A DNA stretch of 64,000 nucleotides from Erythroxylum novogranatense (Eukaryota; Streptophyta; Magnoliopsida; Malpighiales; Erythroxylaceae): the NCBI GenBank assembly GCA_029891385.1, contig CM057225.1, positions 8,374,560 to 8,438,559 on the forward strand, written 5' to 3'. A model generated the notes under the pieces. That model did no database searches. It was not told the origin of the DNA and worked only from the letters and a program-made list of their open reading frames with translations. This document shows, one piece after another, positions 33,592-44,620 of the stretch. Numbering within the stretch: position 1 is the stretch's first letter; each line of letters starts with the position of its first letter. Position numbers and translations under genes: made by a program.

Positions 33592-34417
33592 TTACCTTCC
33601 CAATATGTTTGGGTTGAGATGCTCCAGAACTTGGAAGATTACTCTGGAGTGTAAGCTCTCCACATCTATGGTTGCATCCTTGAAGGTTCTTAAGTTCCTT
33701 TCAGTCCAAATGTTATAAACAGTAGTGGACAATAGAATAGGAAAAAGGTTATTTTTTGAGGTTATATGGTTAAACCAATTGAGGATGGATTGAAGGCTTG
33801 TCATATTGGGAATGAGAATTTGGAAGTAGTTGAGACAATGTTCCTATACTGCTTTAGAGAATGGGCATTCAAAGAACAAATGCTCATTGGATTCATAGTC
33901 TGAAAGATATAGAGAACAATGGTTAAGAGTATAGAGAAAAAAAAGTTTATCCCTTGTTTGCAGTTTTTTAAAGACAGCCAACCACATAATGAAGGAACAC
34001 CTAGGGCTGCTGTTTTTGAACCAAACCAATCTATGCCAAGATACTATCTGTGTTGAAGGTCTCAAGAATTTATAGGCTAATCCATTGGTGTACTTTCTTG
34101 AAGGGCTAGGTAACCATTCCAAATAATACAGATTGGAGCTATTTCGTTAGTATCGTATGGATTCAAGATTACTAATAATCTCTATAGGAATTTCATGCCA
34201 TCTCCACTCACTATTTCTGATAACTTCAGAAACTTTTGCTATCATAGGTAGACCGGACACATTTATCTCCCTTGGTGAAGAAAAGTTCTTCAGGATTCCC
34301 CTCAGATGCCAAGGATCCTACCATAAAAGTGTGGAAAGTCCATTTCCTATCCTAAATCTGAATTGAATCCCTAATTTATCGCTCACATATAAGATTTTCC
34401 TCCAACTCCAAGAACTA
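33592..34417 (-). pseudogene. LINE ORF2 C-terminus (zf-RVT domain)
   Basis: This is the C-terminal part of an L1-type plant LINE reverse transcriptase, read from high to low coordinates. Frames give SWSWRKILYVSDK and FRIGNGLSTLLW, a stop where Trp or Phe is usual, DPWH; then YTNGLAYKFL, WHRLVWFKNSSPRCSFIMWL, LQTRDKLF and ESNEHLFFECPFS, the zinc-binding RVT domain, and the usual tail with TTVYNIWTERNLRTFK. At least one stop and one frame change interrupt it. Its upstream part continues at 38543 beyond a solo LTR; deleting the LTR and one 5-bp duplication rejoins the frame as NNRSWSWR. Confidence 0.87.
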
Positions 34418-36534
34418 TGTAGTGCCCCCTTTACGGTAGGGTATACACCGGGACGCCCGGAGGTCATTCCGGTACATATCCTACGATAATGGCAAGCTAC
34501 GTTCGATCACTACATTCACTTCACATGGAATCATAACATTAATCACTTATAAGCATCAAAAGAAAATCACAATATTTTTAAAACCAACTTTTTCCTCATT
34601 TCATTGCATAAAACCGAAAGTCTACATTGTGTCTTTCAACATTTACTATAAGTGCATCATCAAAACCTAGTAAAAAATTACTACATGAAAGGGGGAAATA
34701 TATAAAATCTATCTACGCCATCCAAAAATCCCAGCTAACCAAACTTTGAGCCATGACTTCTCTTGCCAAAACACAATCTACATGGCTAGTAGAGCCTCTC
34801 AGTAGCTAGAGTCGTCTCTCGGTCCTAAAAAAAGAACGTTACAATTTTGGTGAGTTTTGAGAACTCAATGAGGTAACTATTATCGATGGTTTGTTCAATT
34901 CATGCAACACATCATTTCACATAACAAATATTTCACAAAATTGCACTTTACATAAGTATCACATTTTCATTGAAGCATAGGCATATTTGGCATTTCAATG
35001 CAACAAACATACTTAACAAAATGCATATGAAATGCTCATGAGACACTTTTCCAATTATTACGTTATTGTGACCGAGTGCCTGAACTGTCCCGTATCCATT
35101 TTGGATACCAGGCTCGTTACCAACTGTCCCTTATCTAATGAGGATACATGGCTCATTTTACATAGTGGGCCTTAGGCTCTTAATCACTGTTTGAGCTTGA
35201 GACTCTTTTCACACGTTGAGCTTTAAGCTCTGATCGGTGTCTACTATGGTCACAACTGTCATTATTTGATTGTGAATTCATGTACGAAATGCATCTATCA
35301 CAATCAATCATATTATGAAGCACATAGTTCTTCACATTCACATTTAAGCAACACTTCAGTATAAATTCCATATTTCACAATCATCGGACTTTCTATCCAG
35401 AAATCAACATAAATCAATTCACATTCATTTAACAATCAAAACATAATTTAAGCAAACAATAATTGAGAGAAACCGTCTAGGTTACTCACAAGTCGCTCTC
35501 GAAGCAAACACCTGGAAGTGTCGGCAATGTTTGGAGGTTGACGTTCCAGTTGTTCCTTTATATCAAATAGCATATACACATCCATCACAATTTGTACAAT
35601 CATAAGTGTTTAATAATGCACATGTATGTAATAAAATATGTACAATGCATGTTCATGACAATCCTAGGTATTTATCCATTAGTTTCATCACAAAATCATT
35701 CTCATATCAAAACACATCTAAGTATAATTTATACTTAGGTTTATGCCTCCTTAACACCATTAAATTCACAATTCATTTCTCATTGAATCACTTCAGACTT
35801 TTCTTAGACACACTTTCGGGTCTACTTTTCACGTTCAATAAATAGGTGAAATTGATGTAATTTGTTCATACTCTCTTCTAGAAAAGTGTTCCTCTATGTC
35901 TTATGTTTCTATTGACACCAAAATTACTCAATTGGGATCAATAATTTAGAAGATATATCTCGAACATTTTCGGACTGCTCTTATCCAAAATAGTAGACTA
36001 TATACAATTTCTAGCCAAAAATTGAACATCTTAAAGATAGAATCAAATTTTGAAATTTTTATATTATTTGTAGCCCTATTTCTCTAGTGTACTTCAAATC
36101 AAAAATCATCTAATTTGGAATCGTACAGATCCAAATATAATCAAAATATTGAAGTGTGTTCAATAAGATAATCCTATTTAACTGTTCCAACATATTCCAC
36201 ACTTTCATTTGATCAACCTTTTTCAATTCGATTCAGAATGCTACCAATTTTTATGGAGAGATATAAAAATGTGTTAGGAATCAATTGGTCTAAGAATCAC
36301 TTCATTTGGAGTTCAGGTTATGAAGATATGGATAAAAGAATCAATCATGCTCATGTCCTCAATCACATTGTACCTATCTCAGAACAATTGGCATAACTTT
36401 CACCAGAGATTTTGGATTAAGGTTTTCTTTGAAAGGTTTCGAAGAGAACTTCTATATATACAACTTTCATGAAAGCCTCAAAGGTAAATTATATGGTCTA
36501 TAGGGTCAAAAATGAGACCAAACGATAGGATCAG

Positions 36535-36912
36535 ATGAACAGTGCACCAGACGATATGACATCACCACCAGACGATATGACATCATCAGACGCTACGTCC
36601 TCACTAGACGAAACGTCCTCACCAGATGAAACATCTTCACCAGATGAAGCATTTTCATAAGACGATCCATCCTCACTAGATGAAGTGTCCTCACCAGATG
36701 AAATGTCTTCACAAGACAATCCGTCCTCACCAAATGAAGCGTCTTCACAAGATGATCTGTCCTCACCAAATGAAGCATCCTCGCCAAATGAAGCGTCTTC
36801 ACAAGATGATATGTCTTCACCAGATGAAGCATCCTCACCAAACGATACATCCTCACCAGACGAAGCGTACTCACCAGATGACATGTCATCACCAGACGAT
36901 ACGCCTTATACT
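36535..36912. repeat. 18-bp minisatellite in the island slot of the LTR
   Basis: About 20 tandem copies of TCCTCACCAGATGAAGCG and variants are present. Many units contain CTTCA-CCAGA-TGAAG, a 5-bp stem with a 5-base loop. Because the unit is a multiple of three, frames stay open on both strands and read as hexapeptides (SSPDEA on plus, SSGEDA on minus) of 80-117 codons. These have no start context or homology I recognise, so I do not call a protein. Confidence 0.88.
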
Positions 36913-37449
36913 CCTGAGCATCTTCCCTTGTAAGGACTATAACTTTTGACTCCGATATCCAAAAATTTCATACTATATACCGTTGGAAAGTTAGAAAGCT
37001 AAACTACAACTTTGTAGAAGACAAATTTGCCAAAATCTACCTAAATAAATACATTAAATTCATGGAAGTTTAGATTGAAGATTCAACTCTCACTATTCAT
37101 TCCCATAAAATTTCCAAACTTCCATTTTCTAAAATCCAACACTTCAAATTTTTATTTCTAGTCTTTCTACTCCATATCATTCGACTCTTTTACCACTATT
37201 TCTCACTACCCCTAAATATACAAATTTATTCAAAAATTATCGAAAGCCAAAAGTTGATGGTTTATCCTATGCATGTACTGCCACCATTCTCTACATTTTC
37301 AACTATTGTCCATATTTTCTATCTTCTTTCCAACTTTTATTTATACATTAATTCCCATCTTAGACCATCATTTTACAACTACTCTTCAACTCACAAACCA
37401 TTTTCTTGATCATCTCTAAAGCTTCCATCTACTCACGTATATACATAGA

Positions 37450-37505
37450 AATATATATATATATATATACATACATACAAATATATGTGTGTGTGTGTGT
37501 GTGTG
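37450..37505. repeat. AT/GT microsatellite
   Basis: An (AT)n run, a short CATA run and a (GT)n run follow one another within the LTR. Confidence 0.95.
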
Positions 37506-38542
37506 CATAGTGAAGAAATAGAGCATATCCCCTTTCCATATATAATCTTCTACACTAACCTCATACACCATCTTATTTCTCTATCTAACTCCAAAAATCA
37601 TTTCTACATCACCTGATCACTAACAATTCATCAAATACTAAATAAAACTATATCTATATTTTTCATCCCATTAACATTGTGTTCACGAATATATACACGT
37701 AAATGCCATGATTATGCAGCTGATAGTAATTCATCAAATTTATTTCATAAATCGCCAACTTTAAAGGATTTATTCACTACTTACTCATTGAAAACTCCAA
37801 AATCTTCAATTATATTCAAGCCCTAAACTCCATACACATTCACGTATTCAACTGTATAAAATGACCAACTTCTGATTTTTCTTAGGGTAGAAGAAACAAT
37901 TAGCTGTAGGGAAGTGGTGTGGGATAAGGAAAAGCAAAATAATCTCTCGAGAGGTATTTGATGAAAAACTCTATGTATTGGGAGAAAAGTTGAAGAAGGC
38001 GACTACAAAGAAGGAAACTTAGGAAAATTGTTTAAAGTACATCTTTCAAATCACGTAGTCTTTTAACTCTCAGAGCACAACAACTTACTTCTCTAACAAA
38101 TTAAAAAAAGCAACTTAACACTTGTCACTTTCATAATGTCTAAGCTCTAACCAAGTTCCTTTTGAACTAATTCCTTTAATTCTCATCTTTACAATCCAAT
38201 TATCTCTAATATCCTTTTGATTCCTTTTCCTATTTTCCATAATAATCTATAATTTCTAAAAATTATTCCTAAATTCACCAAAATTCATAAATACAACAAA
38301 TCTACTAATCAATAAAATTTCCAATAAAATAAATTTCAAAATTCTCAAAATAATGCAACTCGATCCAATTATACCCGAAATTATCCATGAATGCATGTAC
38401 AATTATTTTCATGTGCAAAATTTTACTATTCATGTGTATGTGTAAGACATTTTATGCATGAGCATGAAAAATGTATTTCCAATCTCTCATCAATCACTCA
38501 AATTTATTATTCTAGTCTCCATGAAGGTAATGGGATGTTACA

Positions 38543-39076
38543 ATCTATTATTGGTAGGTTGTGCACTCTAAAAAATTTTCCTTCTCAAAATGATCATATG
38601 CACCCACTTAACCCACAAAGCCTCACTATCATGAAACAGATACCAGATCATCTTCCTTAACAAGAAAAAATTCCAAGTTGGCAAATGTTTAATACCTAAA
38701 CCTCCTTCCTTTTTTAGTCTATTAATGTCACTCGATTTAACCTTAAAATGAGAGTTTATATCCACCTTCTCAGCCCACAAAAAATTCCCAAGTTTGGCTT
38801 CTATCTCCTTAAGGACTGAAGAAGGGAGAATGAAGTGAGAAGCCCAATACACTTGAAAAGAAGATAGGACAGAAATCACTAGTTGTAATCTACCAGTATA
38901 GGAAAGGTTTTTGTGTGTCCAATTGTTAACTCTCACATCAATCTTATCCAATAAAGGTAAACACTCCCTCCTCGATAACCTCCCTATTATAAGAGGTACT
39001 CCTAAATATCTAATGGGGAGAGATACTTTCCTAAGCCCAGACATTCCTTTCATTTGATTAATCAAGTGATCCATAT
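38543..39076 (-). pseudogene. LINE ORF2 RT thumb/connection region
   Basis: An open frame of about 168 codons reads DHLINQMKGM, SLPIRYLGVPLI, WTHKNLSYTGRLQLV, VYWASHFILP, LGNFLWAE and LKKEGGLGIKHL. These are the conserved post-RT motifs of plant L1 LINEs (YLGVPL, LSYAGR, FLW, GGLGI). It is the middle of the LINE, between the copia insertion on its N-terminal side and the solo LTR on its C-terminal side. Removing the copia element and one duplication gives SHNIDHLINQM in a single frame. Confidence 0.9.
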
Positions 39077-39293
39077 TGTGGAAAAAGAGAACTCAATAAT
39101 TCTTGTTTTATTGAATTGATTTGCAAGACTACTACATCTTTATTTATCCAAGTGTGATCCTAGTATATGCAGATGGAAAAAAATCCCCATACAAAATAAA
39201 ATCCCTATACAATAGCAGAATAAAATCCTTAGAGATTAGGATATGATTTTCCCACATTCAAATCCCTAGAAGTTAAGAACTAATTTTCCCACA
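39077..39293 (-). repeat. Copia 3' LTR
   Basis: This 217 bp LTR matches 44135-44351 with only a handful of differences. It lies next to the polypurine tract, so it is the 3' LTR of a minus-strand element. Confidence 0.93.
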
Positions 39294-39306
39294 CTCCCCC
39301 TCAAAC
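39294..39306 (-). other. Copia polypurine tract
   Basis: On the minus strand the text is GTTTGAGGGGGAG, immediately before the 3' LTR. Confidence 0.9.
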
Positions 39307-39345
39307 TGGTAAATGGATGTCATCCATTCCAAGTTTGGAGATCAA

Positions 39346-40190
39346 TCATTGAAATGCTACTATGGACAAACCCTTAGTAAGCATATCAGCAAGTTGATCA
39401 CTCGTAGAGATAAAAGGAGTACAAATCAATCCACTGTCGAGTTTTTCTTTGATAAAATGCCTGTCAACTTCAATATGCTTCATACGATCATGTTGCACTG
39501 GGTTATAAGCAATATTAATAGCTGACTTATTATCACAAAAAGTTTCAGTGGACCTTCCCATTTATTTTTGAGATCATCCAAGATTATCTTCAGCCACAAA
39601 AGTTCACAAATTCTAAGTGCCATAGATCTGAATTCTGCTTCTGCACTAGACCTGGTAACTACATTCTGCTTTTTACTCCTCCAAGTTACAATATTACCTC
39701 CTAATAAGGTACAATATCCAGAAGTAGATCTCCTATCAACCGAAGATCCTGCATAGTCTACATCTGTATAGCTTTCAAGGATCAATTTCTCTCCTTTCTT
39801 GAACATCACTCCTTTTCCATGGGGCCCTTTCAAATACTGCAGAATTCTATTCACAGCTCTAAGATGAGTTTCTTTTGGTTTGTGCATAAACTGACTAACA
39901 ACACTCACAGCATAGGCAATACCAGGCCTAGTATGAGATAAGTAAATAAGTCTTTCAACAAGTTTTTGGTAAGACCCTTTATCAATAGCCATATCCTCTG
40001 GAAATTCACCCAATCTATGATTTTGTTCTATAGGCGTATCTACAGGTTTACAACCCAACATACCTGTATCGTTCAAAAGATCTAACACATATTTTTGATG
40101 AGAAATGAAAATTCCATTCTTAGAGCGAGCAACCTTAATACCAAGGAAGTATTTGGGTTTCCCAAGGTCTTTGATCCCAAACTCCTTCAC
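39346..40190 (-). pseudogene. pol: Copia RNase H region (one frameshift)
   Basis: The frame from 40190 reads KEFGIKDLGKPKYFLGI, KYVLDLLNDTGMLGCKP, QFMHKPKETHLRAVNRILQYL, YTDVDYAGSSVDRRSTSGYC and SSAEAEFRSMA, the RT C-terminus and RNase H of Ty1/copia. Near 39550 the frame shifts; the rest, CDNKSAINIAYNPVQHDR, KHIEVDRHFIKEKL and DQLADMLTKGL, is in another frame down to 39346. The catalytic acidic residues (YTDVDYAG, AEAE, CDN) are present. Confidence 0.92.
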
Positions 40191-40193
40191 TAA

Positions 40194-41473
40194 CTATTGT
40201 TTCAAGTTTTCCATCCCTTCAAAATCATCTCCTGTGACAATAATGTCATCCACGCACACAAGAAGAATGCACACTCCCCCTGAAACATAATGTTTCACAA
40301 ACAGTGTATGATCACCTTGGCTTTGTTTGTAACCCAATGAGAGCAAGACTTTAGTAAACCTTCCAAACCAAGCTCGTGGAGATTGTTTGAGTCCATACAA
40401 GGCCTTTCTCAATTTGCATACCATGCCCTTTTTTGTTGGTGAGGTAAAGCCTAGAGGAATCTCCATATATATTTCTTCTTCAAGATCACCATGAAGGAAT
40501 GCGTTCTTGACATCAAACTGTTGAAGTGGCCAAGAAAAATGGGCAGCTAATGACAATAAAATTCTAACTGTATTCATTTTCACTACAGGAACAAAAGTCT
40601 CCAAATAATCAATTCCATAAGTCTGAGTATATCCTTTAGCTACTAGCCTGGCCTTGTGTCGTTCTAATTTGCCATTAGAATTATAATTCACAATAAACAC
40701 CCATCGACATCCAATAGGCTTCTTGCCACTAGGTAGTCTCACCAGATCCCAAGTGTTGTTCTTCTCAAGTGCATCCATCTCAACCTGTATAGCCTTTTTC
40801 CAATGTTCATCCCCTAATGCTTCAGACAATGTTTTGGGAATAGGAATAGCATGAAGATTAGCAAGGATAGTTTTATGGTGAGGAGATAAAGAGGAATAAG
40901 ACACATACAAATTAAGTGGGGGTTTAGTACATGCTCGTGTCCCTTTTCTAAGAGCAATAGGAACATTCAAATCATCCAAAGTGGTAGAAATACTTACTAG
41001 CATAGTAGTAGGAGCAGAGTCAAATGATGGGGCATGCTCAGTCGTAGGTAATGGTTCCTTCCTTCTTGAATAAACCTGCAATGGACAGATAGAATTTTGG
41101 GTTTGGTCCCTCCTAATAGGCAAAGGTTTAGGTTTAGGTGAAGACTCAGAAGAAATAATGGTGGATTTATGTTCTAGTCCTTTAGGAGGGGAACTAGTGG
41201 GTGGAAACTCAAGAAGAAACAAATCTCTATCCTCACTATTTTGTAAGTTATTATCCTTTGAAGAATAATGATTAGTAAGGTAAGGTTCAGTTTCAACAAA
41301 AGTAATATCAGCAGAAACAAACACTTTTTGGGTAAGAGGATTGAAACATTTATAACCCTTTTGAGTAGGGGAGTAACCTATGAAAACACACTTTTGAGCT
41401 CTTGGATCAAGTTTATTCATGTTTGGAGAATGCACATGAACAAATGCCACACCCAAAAATCCTTGGAATTAAA
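40194..41473 (-). pseudogene. pol: Copia integrase C-terminus and reverse transcriptase
   Basis: A 420-codon frame begins within the integrase tail (VFIGYSPTQKGYKCFNP) and continues into RT: WKKAIQVEMDALEKNNTW, KPIGCRWVF, RHKARLVAKGYTQTYGIDY, QQFDVKNAFLHGDLEEEIYM, LRKALYGLKQSPRAWF and the catalytic VCVDDIIVTGDD (Asp pair at 40245-40250). A single in-frame TAG at 40194-40196 separates it from LVKEFGIKDLG, so one substitution interrupts an otherwise continuous RT/RNase H frame. It is intact upstream of that stop. Confidence 0.93.
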
Positions 41474-42040
41474 TTATTTGATATAGGATGGTTTGGAAAA
41501 AAATTGTGAAAGAACTTGAATAGGACTCTTCAAATCAAGAACCTTTGTAGGAAGTCTATTTATAATATTAGTGGCAGTGAGAACTGCTTCTCCCCAAAAA
41601 TGTTTTGGGACATTGTTTTGAAGAAAAAAAGCTCTTGTGACAGCAAGGAGATGATCATTTTTTATTTCTGCCACACCATTTTGTTGAGGTGTGTAAACAC
41701 ACGAGGATTCATATACAATGCCTTGTTTCTGGAAAAAAGAAGATAAGTTTTAATTGAAAAAGTCTTTTGCATTATCTGATCGAAATCTTTTAATTCCTAT
41801 CCCAAATTGAGTTTTGATCATATCATAAAAAATAGGAAATATATGACTCACATCAGATTTATTTTTTAAGAGAAAGATCCAAAAAACTTGAATGCAATCA
41901 TCAATAAAATATACAAACCATCTAGCCCCAGAAATATTAGCCACAATAGATGGTCCCCAAATATCACTATGAATAAAATCAAAAAGAGTCAAATATGTTT
42001 TCTTATGAATGGGAAAAGAAGCACGTTTATGCTTGGCCAA
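41474..42040 (-). pseudogene. pol: Copia integrase core
   Basis: Pieces read FDFIHSDIWGPS with the first catalytic Asp, RWFVYFIDDC, FRSDNAKDFFN with the second Asp, a stop or shift near 41750, then YTPQQNGVAEIKN with the catalytic Glu, and PKHFWGEAVLTATNIINRLP. The ends of both frames are broken (stop near 41749 and another near 41474). All three catalytic residues remain. Confidence 0.9.
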
Positions 42041-42660
42041 CTAACAAACATCACAATGGAATTGTTCAATAGATATGCTTTAAATAAAGAAGGAAACATG
42101 ACTTTCAAAACATTAAAAGAAGGATGTCCAAGTCTACGGTGTTGAAGCCAAATCTTATTTTTCCTAAAATCTAACATATCAGAAAGAAAAGGAACGGGTG
42201 ACGACCCCTGAATTCTACTTTGTTCACTACACGGCTTGTCAAGATGGTAGAGACCATTCCTTTCCTTAGCATGCCCAATCATCTTCTTCGTGCTCCTTTC
42301 CTGAAACAAACAATAAGATGGAGAGAAAAGAGCATCACAATTAGAATCTGAGGTCAACTTATGGATGGAAATAAGATTAGTGCATAATTTTGGTACATGA
42401 AGAACATTTTTTAACGTGAGGAATTTATTCAAACACACTTCTCGCTGACCAGAGATAGTTGTAGCTGATCCATCCTCTGTAGTGATTTTTCTATTGCTTG
42501 GACAAGGTGTATATGAGATGAAGTTATAGGAGGAGTTGGTCATATGATCTGTAGCTCCTGAGTCAATGACCCAAGAGTTGGGAAGGACAGTATCTGAAGC
42601 ACTAATGAATGAGAAGAGGAAACAGAAATGTAAAGAGAAGAAGTACCTGAGAATACCAAC
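42000..42660 (-). pseudogene. pol: Copia protease and GAG-pre-integrase zinc region
   Basis: The protease active site reads NSWVIDSGATDHM at about 42540-42580, with the usual DSGA of copia proteases. It continues through LKNVLHVPKLCTNLISIHKL and NGLYHLDK, then LQHRRLGHPSFNVLK, the HHCC start of the pre-integrase domain (normally W-H-RLGH). It loses its frame just after 42040. The frame runs on past the protease without a break between 42540 and 41989. Confidence 0.9.
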
Positions 42661-42694
42661 GCGCTAGGACCTGTCGAGGACTGGGATTTTATTT

Positions 42695-43676
42695 CTATAA
42701 TGTCTCCAATAAGCCCCTAAGTTTCTCTATTTCCTCATTATTGAAGCTGACACCATGAGAAATAGCACTCTCCACATTCATAACTACATATGTTTTTCCT
42801 TGCTCTTTCAATTCTCCGCTCTTCATATTTATGGGCTTTCCATGAAGCTTCCAACACTTTTCTTTAGTGTGTCTATATTTTTTGCAAAAAGCACACCACA
42901 AGGTGTCTTTGTTGACAGTTTTGGTAGCATTGGTTTGTTCAACACGGATGTTCTGCTCTTTATTGCTCTTAGAAACTAGCGCTGAGCTATCTACAGCTGG
43001 TGTGTCAACCATAGCCCCTCTCCTACCCTCTTCAGCTAGGACAATCATAATTGCCTCATTCAATGAAGGCAATTCTTTCTTTCCAAGGATTTGCACCCGT
43101 ACTGCATCAAATTCCAAATTTAAGCCAACCAAGAAATCAAAAATTCTGACTCTTTCAACAAACCATTTAAGGATAGAAACATCCTCACTGCACTTCATCT
43201 AAATACACTAGTAATGATCCGTCTCCTGCCATAAATTTTCAAAAAATTAGAATAATCCGTGATAGAACGATTGCCTTGTTTGGTATTAGAGATTTTAGTT
43301 TTAATCTCATAAATCTGATCAGCATCATGAACCTGTGAATAGGTTTGTTTAATAGCACCCCATATTTCTTTAGCTGTCCCCAAAAACATACAAGTATCAC
43401 TAATTTTATGTAACATTGAATTCCAAAGCCAAGACATTACCATAGAATCTTCTATATCCTATGAATCAAATTTTGGATCACCCTCTTTTGGACCCGTACC
43501 TAATAAATGGGACAATTTTCCCTTTCCTTTCAAAAAATACGAACCAACTGAGACCACTTTAAATAATTTTTACCATTCAATCTATAGGCTGTTTGGATAT
43601 GTGGCAAATCACTTGTTACAATGTGATTGGTATTATCAACTATAGTCACTTCAGTTTTAGTAGGGGAATCTGACAT
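42695..43676 (-). pseudogene. gag: Copia gag with CCHC zinc knuckle
   Basis: The likely start is the ATG at 43676 (MSDSPTKTEVT), followed by YRLNGKNYLKWSQLVR, the usual copia gag opening. A frameshift near 43540, a TAG in place of Trp near 43455 and further stops near 43200 break it. Later pieces are MSWLWNSM, AKEIWGAIKQTYSQ, FLVGLNLEFDAVRVQILG and the zinc knuckle CAFCKKYRHTKEKC (CX2CX4HX4C). It ends at about 42695. Confidence 0.9.
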
Positions 43677-44134
43677 AGTTTAAGCAACTAGGGAAAACTC
43701 AATACAATAGAAGAGATCACACCCACAAAATTCACTTATGGTAGAAATATAAGAGGTGAAGAGTGCGGTAGTCACAAAAAAATACCACAAATGCGATCCT
43801 AACAAAACAACGTTGAACAGAAGACTTTCCAGCAAGACAACATTGGAAATGAAGTGGCGAGATTAAAAAAAAAGGTGGAAGACGAAACTCCGGTGGGGTG
43901 AAGTTCACACACCGGCGCGTGGACCAACGACAGAGAGTTACGGGAGGTTGGTGAGGAACACGCGTTCACTTTCCAGTGACCGAATTTTGGGGAACTGGTC
44001 AACTTCTGGTGGTGCTCCTATTGATACCGACAGTGTCAGTAATAAACCACTCTAAGGTGGCAGTTAATGTGAGGCAACCCTATCCTAGGGTTTCCTCAAA
44101 CAGAAGAAAAAAAAACTAGGTTTTTGGAGAACCA

Positions 44135-44351
44135 TGTAGAAAAAGAGAACTCAATAATTCTTGTTTTATTGAATTGATTTGTAAGACTACTACATCTCTA
44201 TTTATACAAGTGTGATCCTAGTATATGCAGATGGAAATAAAATCCTATACAAAATAAAATCCCTATACAATAGCATAATAAAATCCTTAGAGATTAGGAT
44301 TTGATTTTCCCACATTCAAATCCCTAGAAGTTAGGAACTAATTTTCCCACA
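44135..44351 (-). repeat. Copia 5' LTR
   Basis: This 217 bp LTR corresponds to 39077-39293; its edge reads TGTAG against TGTGG in the other copy. The adjoining minus-strand text (TGGTTCTCCAAAAACC) is where the primer site should be, but it does not match initiator tRNA-Met and I cannot name the primer. Confidence 0.92.
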
Positions 44352-44620
44352 TATATTATGAGATAGAAAAAACTGACTCTTGGAAGGATTCATATCCATT
44401 CCTGAAAATCTAGAGAAGGAACTCACACAATTAATCAAAGTTTGAGCTAAACATATATCAGCATGACAAAACAACAGTAGGTCATCAGTAAATAAAAGAT
44501 GAGTGAGTTTAAGGGTTTTGCACCTCCAATGGTATTTGAAGGAAGGACTTCTGACTATGCAATCATTCAAGCTCCTAGAAAATACTTCCATACAAATAAT
44601 AAAAAGGAAAGGAGATAAAG
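44352..44620 (-). pseudogene. LINE ORF2 reverse transcriptase catalytic region
   Basis: The frame reads SPFLFIICMEVFSRSLND, LKLTHLLFTDDLLLF, with the Asp pair of the RT active site (FTDD for F/YADD) near 44475-44485, then FSRFSGMDMNPSKSQFFLS. These are RT motifs of plant L1 elements. The upstream part of the RT is cut by the solo LTR at 44621. Across that LTR the text joins at EDPLSPFLF, using the fragment at 47227-47255. Confidence 0.9.

Larger units (their letters stand above)
34418..38542 (-). repeat. Solo LTR of LTR-A family inside the LINE
   Basis: The 4125 bp LTR lies in minus orientation: on the plus strand it starts TGTAGTGCCCCC and ends GGGATGTTACA. The flanks are AACTA (34413-34417) and ATCTA (38543-38547), a 5-bp duplication with one change. 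The empty-site reconstruction restores the LINE frame, confirming the boundaries. Its 3' end differs from the copy at 28096, giving a subfamily ending GGGGGCACTACA. In place of the CG-rich island it has an 18-bp minisatellite (36535-36912), with module text on both sides. The multi-hairpin region is at 35068-35255. Confidence 0.9.
39077..44351 (-). mobile_element. Ty1/copia retrotransposon, near full length
   Basis: The 5275 bp element is inserted in the LINE in minus orientation. Its 217 bp LTRs (TGTGG...CCCACA) are nearly identical. Flanking 5-mers are CATAT (39072-39076) and TATAT (44352-44356), a duplication with one change; the empty site restores the LINE frame. The order from high to low coordinates is gag, protease, integrase, RT, RNase H, which is Ty1/copia. 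Most domains are well preserved, with a limited number of stops and frameshifts, so it is younger than the LINE and probably not functional. Confidence 0.95.

Noticed and set aside
36530..36912. CRISPR-like regular array
   Set aside because: Units are contiguous with no unique spacers, in a plant LTR; it is a minisatellite.
36531..36949. Overlapping open frames of 82-117 codons with hexapeptide repeats
   Set aside because: An 18-bp tandem unit without internal stops keeps several frames open automatically. They lie in an LTR and have no recognisable domain.
44020..44050. GGTATCAATAGGAGC (minus strand) as the copia primer site
   Set aside because: It lies about 90 bp inside the LTR edge and has an insertion against TGGTATCAGAGC; a primer site should adjoin the LTR.
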